DNA of 33,482 nt from a virus: positions 14,181-47,662 of IMG/VR virus record IMGVR_UViG_3300030380_004565; one strand, given 5' to 3'. Below the pieces are notes generated by a model. It was not told the origin of the DNA and did not search any database. It saw nothing but the letters and a program-made list of their open reading frames with translations. The translations under genes were made by a program, and so were the position numbers. Positions 11,708 through 16,148 of the stretch are shown one piece after another; positions within the stretch are counted from its first letter, which is position 1; every line of letters starts with the position of its first letter.

Positions 11708-11778
11708 CCAATCGTTTTAAGTGATACTTAGTATAAGTATCTTTGACCCCACCTATAAGATGAGGTCTAAGATATCTA
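11708..11778 (-). ncRNA. Two-hairpin leader RNA, copy B
   Basis: On the - strand: ATATCTT-A-GACC...GGTC-A-AAGATA, same interior (CTCATCT, AGGTGGG) as copy C, then GATACTTA-TAC-TAAGTATC. Compared with copy C, the outer stem pair C-G became T-A on both sides, a compensatory change. Lies before the 11700 gene. Confidence 0.6.
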
Positions 11779-12021
11779 TATCCAATCTGTGTTAGATGAT
11801 TTAGTTAGACCACCTGCAAACACGCAACTGTATTGACCACTATAAAAATAGTTCAACGCAGTCTTATTAGTAAAAGCAACTTTGCTCTCGTACCATTGGT
11901 CTTCGCCTGTGGTCTTACTGACTGCGTGTAAGAAGATAACAGTCTTCTTAGTATCAGTTCTGATAGCCATATGCTCCATACCTCTGTTATTTGCTGATAG
12001 TTCTTTTATCTTTAGTTTCAT
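11776..12021 (-). CDS. Hypothetical protein, paralogue of the 10226 gene (81 aa)
   Basis: ATG at 12021 follows CTAAAGGAGTAATA; the frame is open further upstream but that stretch forms leader hairpins. Whole-length similarity to the 10226 product (shared MAI, QWYESK, TNKTAL, YFYSG and TDWI segments; roughly half the residues identical by eye). First gene of the 12021-10808 operon. Function unknown. Confidence 0.75.
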   Translation of the reverse strand: MKLKIKELSANNRGMEHMAIRTDTKKTVIFLHAVSKTTGEDQWYESKVAFTNKTALNYFYSGQYSCVFAGGLTKSSNTDWI

Positions 12022-12039
12022 TATTACTCCTTTAGTAAT

Positions 12040-12100
12040 GCTGATAATAACCGAATTGTTATTATCCACATACCCACCTAGTCAAAGTAGGTATGAAGAT
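12040..12100 (-). ncRNA. Two-hairpin leader RNA, copy A (diverged)
   Basis: On the - strand: ATACC...GGTGGGTAT enclosing TACTTTGACTA, then GATAATAAC-AATTC-GTTATTATC. Same order and position relative to the start codon as copies B and C, with the shared AGGTGGG. The second hairpin is 9 bp. Confidence 0.45.
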
Positions 12101-12129
12101 AAAAACATTTTGAAGATTTATTTTATATT

Positions 12130-12248
12130 TACCGAAGTATCCAATACTCGTTATGTTCAATGATGAGGAGTTTCAGTCTGCGTATCCTCTTGAGTTGATA
12201 ATTCCTGTAAGGTCTTATCGGTAGATATTCTGTTGTCAAAAAGCCAAT
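12130..12248 (-). ncRNA. 5' leader RNA of the 12021 operon
   Basis: Predicted to start at 12248 with ATTGGCTTTTTGACA, identical to the start of the 9452 ncRNA on the other strand. TACCGA (12218-12223) pairs with TCGGTA (12130-12135) and ATAT/ATAT extend it past a mismatch; inside are GAGG/CCTC and AGTAT-TGG-ATACT. It continues into copy A of the two-hairpin element and then the 12021 gene, a leader of over 220 nt. Confidence 0.45.
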
Positions 12249-12254
12249 TACTTA

Positions 12255-12284
12255 TTTATAACATATATGCATACATATAACCAA
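12255..12284 (-). promoter_or_regulatory. Promoter TTGGTT-N18-TATAAA
   Basis: On the - strand TTGGTT, 18 bp containing TATGCATATATG, TATAAA; start expected at about 12248. The spacing is longer than in the TTGCAT-N16 promoters, so the -35 is less certain. Confidence 0.5.
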
Positions 12285-12437
12285 ATTTTGACCGATTTTT
12301 TATACATAAAATTTATAGGAAAAAGCCAATTGGTATAAGGGTTTTTTGGAAAAAATGTATAAAAATGAAAACTAATGTATAAAAAAAATCTTAATATTTA
12401 GGTCTAAAAGTGGTCAAGACTTTACTTTTTTTTTCTA

Positions 12438-12552
12438 TATCTAAACCTTTACTTTAGATTTAGATTTGACACCCAAAAACCCCAATGTTTATAGGCTTTT
12501 ATAGTTTAGATATCTGTATAAAAATCTAAACCTAAACTATAGATTTAGATTA
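12438..12552. repeat. Pair of ~28-bp AT-rich repeats that form hairpins
   Basis: ATCTAAACCTTTACTTTAGA and ATCTAAACCTAAACTATAGA (each continuing TTTAGATT) occur at about 12438 and 12523. Each copy is itself an inverted repeat (AATCTAAA/TTTAGATT). Position at the divergent hinge between early and late genes suggests operator or origin sites. The rest of 12285-12570 is AT-rich with repeated GTATAAAA strings and holds no gene. Confidence 0.5.
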
Positions 12553-12569
12553 CCTTTTTACACCCTCGA

Positions 12570-12620
12570 CCAACATTCTGTTGGATTGAGGCCACTCCGT
12601 GGCCGGTTAGACTTTGATAA
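12570..12620. repeat. Intergenic triple-hairpin element, copy 11 (two hairpins)
   Basis: CCAACA-TTC-TGTTGG and GGCCAC-TCC-GTGGCC, then GGTTAGACTTTGATAA. The last copy before the late region; no terminator adjoins it. Confidence 0.65.
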
Positions 12621-12680
12621 TATAAATACTATTTTGAGGGGGGTATGTTATAAATCGCTAGCGTTAAATTTTTCTACACT

Positions 12681-12730
12681 TAAGCTCCCCGCACAAATTT
12701 TCAAATGAATCAATGCGCTCCGACATTGGC
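12681..12730. repeat. Imperfect direct repeat flanking terS, left copy
   Basis: Begins TAAGCTCCCCGC and includes ATGCGCTCCGACATTGGC. Aligned without gaps to 13200-13249, about 37 of 50 positions match by my count. It overlaps the first codons of the small terminase frame. Confidence 0.5.
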
Positions 12731-13202
12731 GACTATACTAATATTTATGGATATGAATAAGATGTTGCCCGCTCTGCCTGCCCCAGTGGAACCAGAGGAC
12801 TCCTCCTTGGACTCCGTTACTAGCAGTATGGGTAGACCGTCAAAGTTGGACGATGCTAGAGTCGAGGACTTAGTTAAATGGCTAAAACTAGGCTATTACA
12901 TTGAGGATGCTTGTACTATGGCAGGAATTGGTAAAACTACTTATTACCGCTGGTTAGAGAAAGCTGAAGAAGGAATCGAGGAGTATCGGGACTTTCGGGA
13001 CTCAGTACAAAAGGCTCGTGCCGAGGCGGAAGGCGCACACATTATGAACATAAGGAAAGCGGCCGACAATGGAGTCTGGCAGGCCTCAGCGTGGTATTTG
13101 GAGCGCTCACACCCATCTAAGTGGGGTAAGAAGAACCCAGACCTAATATCTGAGGATTCAGACGAACCTGTGGAGTTCACTATAAAATATGCGGATGGCT
13201 AA
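12705..13202 (+). CDS. terS: Terminase small subunit (165 aa or shorter)
   Basis: Residues 43-95 read MGRPSKLDDARVEDLVKWLK and then DACTMAGIGKTTYYRWLEKA: a helix-turn-helix typical of phage small terminases, which recognise the packaging site. The following AEAEGAHIMNIRKAADNGVW and QASAWYLERSHPSKWGKK also fit the family. The start is uncertain: ATGs at 12705, 12747, 12753 and 12762 all lack a good ribosome-binding site, and the first 40 residues (Pro/Ser-rich) are unlike the family core. Located upstream of HNH and large terminase but separated by about 1.3 kb with a reverse-strand gene and structured RNAs. Confidence 0.75.
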   Translation: MNQCAPTLATILIFMDMNKMLPALPAPVEPEDSSLDSVTSSMGRPSKLDDARVEDLVKWLKLGYYIEDACTMAGIGKTTYYRWLEKAEEGIEEYRDFRDSVQKARAEAEGAHIMNIRKAADNGVWQASAWYLERSHPSKWGKKNPDLISEDSDEPVEFTIKYADG

Positions 13203-13249
13203 GCTTCCCGCCAGATTTTTTAATGGAATGGATGCGTTTTGACATAGGC
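13200..13249. repeat. Imperfect direct repeat flanking terS, right copy
   Basis: Begins TAAGCTTCCCGC (containing the terS stop codon) and includes ATGCGTTTTGACATAGGC. Partner of 12681-12730, 519 bp away. Could be a terminase binding site, a recombination scar, or duplication of a regulatory region. Confidence 0.5.
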
Positions 13250-13519
13250 ATTTGATTTTGCCCAAATTTTTGTGTATGCATATGTATTTTCAGTCTTTTT
13301 CCCTCCCGGGACGGATATAGGCCCCTCCCCTACCCTAAAATATAAAATTTTTTTGCACTGGGTCTAGGTTTATATAGGTACTTGTATTCCCGTTGGATAC
13401 TGCGCCCGCGGTGGGGGAGTGCTTTATTGCTAGTAAGAGAGTTACTTAAATATCTATTGCGAGGCTTTTATATGGATGTGTGCACAAAGTAGATAGATTG
13501 TGATTTATTTTTCACAAGG
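13250..13519. other. Gene-free stretch after terS
   Basis: No ORF on either strand. It holds a run of pyrimidine/GC-rich sequence (CCCTCCCGGG at about 13304 and GCGCCCGCGGTGGGGG at about 13402) inside AT-rich DNA. In phages with an HNH gene beside terS and terL, a cohesive-end site commonly lies near terS, so this is a candidate place for it, without proof. Confidence 0.35.
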
Positions 13520-13828
13520 TTAGGAGATTGTGTTTTTGGGGTCATACATAGTGTATTGAACTGTAATCTCTTCTCCGCTTTTTATATCTCTTAAAAAGTA
13601 TAAATATCTAACTCTTTGTACTTCTACTATTTTTGCATTAGGTTCTGCACTATGATTAATAAAACCACCAAGTGGTGTTCTATAGAGTTTCATTGTTATC
13701 GGGTCAGTAACATGTGTTATACCAGCGTTGACACCTTTTTCTATGTCTGTTTCTGTAAATAAACCTAAACCATCAATAGTTGAATCTTTGATAGTTAAAA
13801 ACTCTGGTAGTGGTCTGTAGTTAGACAT
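13520..13828 (-). CDS. SET-domain protein methyltransferase (102 aa)
   Basis: Compact SET domain: GLGLF at 20-24 (cofactor-binding start), GGFINHSAEPNA at 54-65 (the NHS-xx-PN motif) and GEEITVQYTMY at 85-95 (catalytic Tyr end). SET enzymes transfer a methyl group from S-adenosylmethionine to lysine; stand-alone copies of about this size occur in bacteria and viruses. No pre- or post-SET Cys cluster. Lies on the reverse strand inside the late region, with its own extended -10 promoter and apparently leaderless. Likely targets would be a phage or host protein (unknown). Confidence 0.85.
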   Translation of the reverse strand: MSNYRPLPEFLTIKDSTIDGLGLFTETDIEKGVNAGITHVTDPITMKLYRTPLGGFINHSAEPNAKIVEVQRVRYLYFLRDIKSGEEITVQYTMYDPKNTIS

Positions 13829-13834
13829 AAGTAA

Positions 13835-13843
13835 AGTATAGCA
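13835..13843 (-). promoter_or_regulatory. Extended -10 promoter of the SET gene
   Basis: On the - strand TGCTATACT, 6 nt, ATG. No Shine-Dalgarno; leaderless start expected. Confidence 0.55.
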
Positions 13844-13862
13844 TTTTATTTATTAATGTATA

Positions 13863-13939
13863 GAGACCGGCACTGGCTTTAACAGAATACCGGTCTCCCA
13901 CAAAGGAGGATTCTATGAACAATCCGTAAACGGAAGCCA
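13863..13939 (+). ncRNA. Pseudoknot RNA 1 with CACTGGCTTT loop
   Basis: GAGACCGG (13863-13870) pairs with CCGGTCTC (13890-13897). In its 19-nt loop CACTGGCTTTAACAGAATA, TGGCTT (13874-13879) can pair with AAGCCA (13934-13939), giving an H-type pseudoknot. Between them a hairpin GGATT/AATCC (13908-13925) encloses the ATG of a four-codon ORF. Loop length and sequence are shared with RNA 2. Confidence 0.55.
13915..13929 (+). CDS. Mini-ORF MNNP-stop with perfect Shine-Dalgarno
   Basis: AAAGGAGG ends 5 nt before ATG-AAC-AAT-CCG-TAA. The ribosome-binding site is the strongest in the window, yet the ORF has four codons and ends Asn-Pro-stop. Pro at the last sense codon is known to slow termination and favour tmRNA tagging in bacteria. 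Both the site and the start codon lie inside the pseudoknot RNA, so translation could be gated by its folding. Whether it is translated is unknown. Confidence 0.4.
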   Translation: MNNP

Positions 13940-13988
13940 TGTTATCCAATATTAATTTTACAAGTAATAAAAAAATATACAAGTTGAG

Positions 13989-14016
13989 TTGCAATTATTT
14001 TTAAAATCCCTAGAGT
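13989..14016 (+). promoter_or_regulatory. Possible promoter TTGCAA-N16-TAGAGT
   Basis: Hexamers and 16-bp spacing follow the window's usual pattern; it would start transcription at about 14023, in front of pseudoknot RNA 2. Confidence 0.4.
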
Positions 14017-14017
14017 G

Positions 14018-14093
14018 CTTGATACAAGTAACTACACGCACTGGCTTTCAGAATGAGTGTAGTGTCCAAAACTTTATCAAGTGGATTAGCCAG
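14018..14093 (+). ncRNA. Pseudoknot RNA 2 with CACTGGCTTT loop
   Basis: CTACAC (14032-14037) pairs with GTGTAG (14057-14062). The 19-nt loop GCACTGGCTTTCAGAATGA contains CTGGCT (14041-14046), complementary to AGCCAG (14088-14093). CTTGATA/TATCAAG (14018-14024 with 14075-14081) encloses the stem. Stem sequences differ from RNA 1 while the loop motif and the loop-to-3' pairing are kept. Confidence 0.55.
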
Positions 14094-14200
14094 ACCATAA
14101 TCGTCCGTTATAGGGACATTCCTCGGCGTATTTAAATTTTGTGTTGGGCGGGGCCGCACAGGGTTAGTTGTCTTTACAATCACAAAAATATTTGAGTGTG

Positions 14201-14209
14201 TGCTAGTAT
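14201..14209 (+). promoter_or_regulatory. Extended -10 promoter TGC-TAGTAT
   Basis: TGCTAGTAT, 6 nt, ATG of the 14216 gene. No -35 match and no Shine-Dalgarno; leaderless start expected. Confidence 0.5.
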
Positions 14210-14215
14210 GTTCTA

Positions 14216-14407
14216 ATGTCCCTAGATTATATTTACAAAGGTATGAGATTCAAAGTAAATCATAATCAAATAATTTGGTTGGTTGGGGGCAAAGTTCAAG
14301 ATGTTTGGTCAGTAGAAAAATTCAACGCAGAAGACATCAAAACAATTGTCATAGAGAGAATGATTAATATGCACTTTCTATACAAAGAACATTTCAAACG
14401 ACTATAA
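14216..14407 (+). CDS. Hypothetical protein (63 aa)
   Basis: MSLDYIYKGMRFKVNHNQII, then WLVGGKVQDVWSVEKF and a helical, basic end. A short beta-hairpin followed by a helix, possibly a small nucleic-acid-binding protein, but no recognised family. Flanked on both sides by structured RNAs. Leaderless by promoter position. Confidence 0.6.
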   Translation: MSLDYIYKGMRFKVNHNQIIWLVGGKVQDVWSVEKFNAEDIKTIVIERMINMHFLYKEHFKRL

Positions 14408-14443
14408 TAAAAAATGTGTTTTTAGATTTATGTATTAAGATTA

Positions 14444-14516
14444 GGATGTCGGCTCCACTAACCGATATCCTCCCATCACTGGCTATTCCTACGGGGATAG
14501 CCTTATCCAAAAGGAG
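14444..14516 (+). ncRNA. Structured leader of the HNH gene with CACTGGCT motif
   Basis: GGATGTCGG (14444-14452) pairs with CCGATATCC (14462-14470), 9 bp with one G-U. Then TCCCATCACT leads into GGCTATTCC-TACG-GGGATAGCC (14481-14502). The first loop begins CTCC, complementary to GGAG at 14513-14516, so it could mask the only Shine-Dalgarno-like sequence before the HNH gene. CACTGGCT is shared with pseudoknot RNAs 1 and 2. TATAAT at 14403-14408 could be its promoter. Confidence 0.5.
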
Positions 14517-14530
14517 TCCAAGCACACCTT

Positions 14531-14926
14531 ATGAGTAAAGTTGAATGGGACGCTGAAAACGAAACTTACGCAGAATTTAAAAAAAGAAGAAGTAATAGTT
14601 TCAACATATCGGGCATGGGGCAAAAAAAACGAGAAGGCACCGGCAAAAAAAATCTTTCTGAACTAAGGGAGAAAGCTTTAGAAAGAGCAAACTACAAATG
14701 TGAGTGGCCGGGTTGCAATTCCAAGAAATGGCTAGAGATGGCGCATTTAATCGCAAAGGGTATGGGTGGAGCAAACAGAAACATATCTGACGACCCTATG
14801 AATGTTTGTATGCTTTGTAAAGAGCATCACGATATTTTTGACGGAAGACAACGACAAGGCTCAAATAGAGAATACACTAACTTATTAAAAGGGTTTTTAG
14901 TATTAAAATGGCGACATGACAAATAA
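14531..14926 (+). CDS. HNH endonuclease, packaging-associated (131 aa)
   Basis: C57-x4-C62 and C93-x2-C96 form the structural zinc site; AHL at 71-73 with N91 and H99-H100 (VCMLCKEHHDIFDG) is the HNH active site. HNH genes next to terminase are common in HK97-like phages, where the nuclease works with the terminase in cutting DNA at the packaging site. The GGAG upstream is 14 nt from ATG, unusually far, and may be masked by leader structure. Overlaps terL by 11 nt. Confidence 0.85.
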   Translation: MSKVEWDAENETYAEFKKRRSNSFNISGMGQKKREGTGKKNLSELREKALERANYKCEWPGCNSKKWLEMAHLIAKGMGGANRNISDDPMNVCMLCKEHHDIFDGRQRQGSNREYTNLLKGFLVLKWRHDK

Positions 14927-16148
14927 GTATGTTCCTACATTACCGCCATTACACACAGGACAGCTACAAGTAGCTAAATCTGACGCGCGTTGGAAAATTC
15001 TTTGCGCAGGTAGACGATTTGGTAAAACAAGACTTGGTGTACAAATGTGTATGGAAGTTGCACTAAGAGGTGGTAGAGCTTGGTGGGTAGCACCTACATT
15101 TTCTATTGCAAGAGTTGGCTGGCGTGATATCGCTGCAAGTGCAAAATCATTTCCAAAAGAAATAGAACCAAATGTTTCATTAGCTAATATGCAAATTGAT
15201 TTAGTAAACGGAGGCTCTATTGCTGTAAGGTCTGCAGATAATCCTCAAAGACTTCGTGGTGAAGGTTTGGACTTTCTTGTTATGGATGAAGCTGCATTCG
15301 TAAAACCAGAAGTTTGGCAAGAAGTATTAAGACCTACTCTTACTGAAAGAAAAGGTTCTGCTTTATTTATTTCTACTCCTATAGGAAGAGATAATTGGTT
15401 TTTTGATTTATGGGAAACTGCAGAAGATGCAGACAATTGGGAAAGATTTAGATTTTCTACAACTGACAATCCTATGATTGACCCCGAAGAAGTTGAGGCA
15501 GCAAAAGTAGAAGTTGGTTCTATTGTGTTTGCACAAGAGTATCTAGCAGAGTTTGTTGATGCAGGTCAAGGTATGCTTAAACCGGAATGGCTGCATTATT
15601 TTTCTATAGTGCCAGATGCTGCAGGAAATATGAAATGTATTGTTGACGGCTCAGAATATTATTTAACTGCATTAGAAAGATTTGGTATTGTTGATTTAGC
15701 TACTACAACTAACAAAGATAGCGACTTTACAGTAATTACATCTTTTGCAAGAACACCAGATAACAGATTACTAGTTATTGATATGACTAGAGCTAAATTA
15801 GAAGGACCAGACATTATTCCAGCGATAAAACGCGCAATGGATAAAAATAAGCTAAAATATGTAGGTATAGAACGCCAAGGTTTTCAAACCACGATAATCC
15901 AGATGGCGCAACGAGCTGGTATTCGTGTAAGAGACCTCAAGACGGATAAAGATAAAGTTACACGCGCACTTCCTTTATCTGCTCGAATGGAAGCAGGAGA
16001 TTTGTTTTTATTACGAGACACACATTGGCTTCCAGAAGTAGAAAGAGAAATAATGACTTTTCCTGCTGGAGCACATGATGATATTATCGATACTCTGTCT
16101 TACGGAGTTCAAATGCTACAAGAACAAAGAAGCTGGAGCGCGTATTAA
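14916..16148 (+). CDS. terL: Terminase large subunit (410 aa)
   Basis: ATPase and nuclease motor that packages DNA into proheads. Walker A AGRRFGKT at 31-38, Walker B FLVMDE at 120-125 with catalytic Glu125, and an STP coupling motif (FISTPIG) at about 146-152. The C-terminal RNase H-like nuclease begins about 255 (FGIVDLATTT, metal-binding Asp) and ends with AHDDIIDTLSYG. Length is at the short end for the family but no motif is missing. Coupled to HNH and to portal (TAATG overlap). Confidence 0.95.
   Translation: MTNKYVPTLPPLHTGQLQVAKSDARWKILCAGRRFGKTRLGVQMCMEVALRGGRAWWVAPTFSIARVGWRDIAASAKSFPKEIEPNVSLANMQIDLVNGGSIAVRSADNPQRLRGEGLDFLVMDEAAFVKPEVWQEVLRPTLTERKGSALFISTPIGRDNWFFDLWETAEDADNWERFRFSTTDNPMIDPEEVEAAKVEVGSIVFAQEYLAEFVDAGQGMLKPEWLHYFSIVPDAAGNMKCIVDGSEYYLTALERFGIVDLATTTNKDSDFTVITSFARTPDNRLLVIDMTRAKLEGPDIIPAIKRAMDKNKLKYVGIERQGFQTTIIQMAQRAGIRVRDLKTDKDKVTRALPLSARMEAGDLFLLRDTHWLPEVEREIMTFPAGAHDDIIDTLSYGVQMLQEQRSWSAY

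Noticed and set aside
2324-12021. Complete defence or toxin-antitoxin operon among the small reverse genes
   Set aside because: Apart from the ArdC-like gene no catalytic toxin, antitoxin or nuclease motif could be seen; small size alone is not evidence.
2102-12620. Triple-hairpin elements interpreted as a CRISPR array
   Set aside because: Copies are hundreds to thousands of bases apart, vary in stem sequence and have no regular spacers or cas genes.
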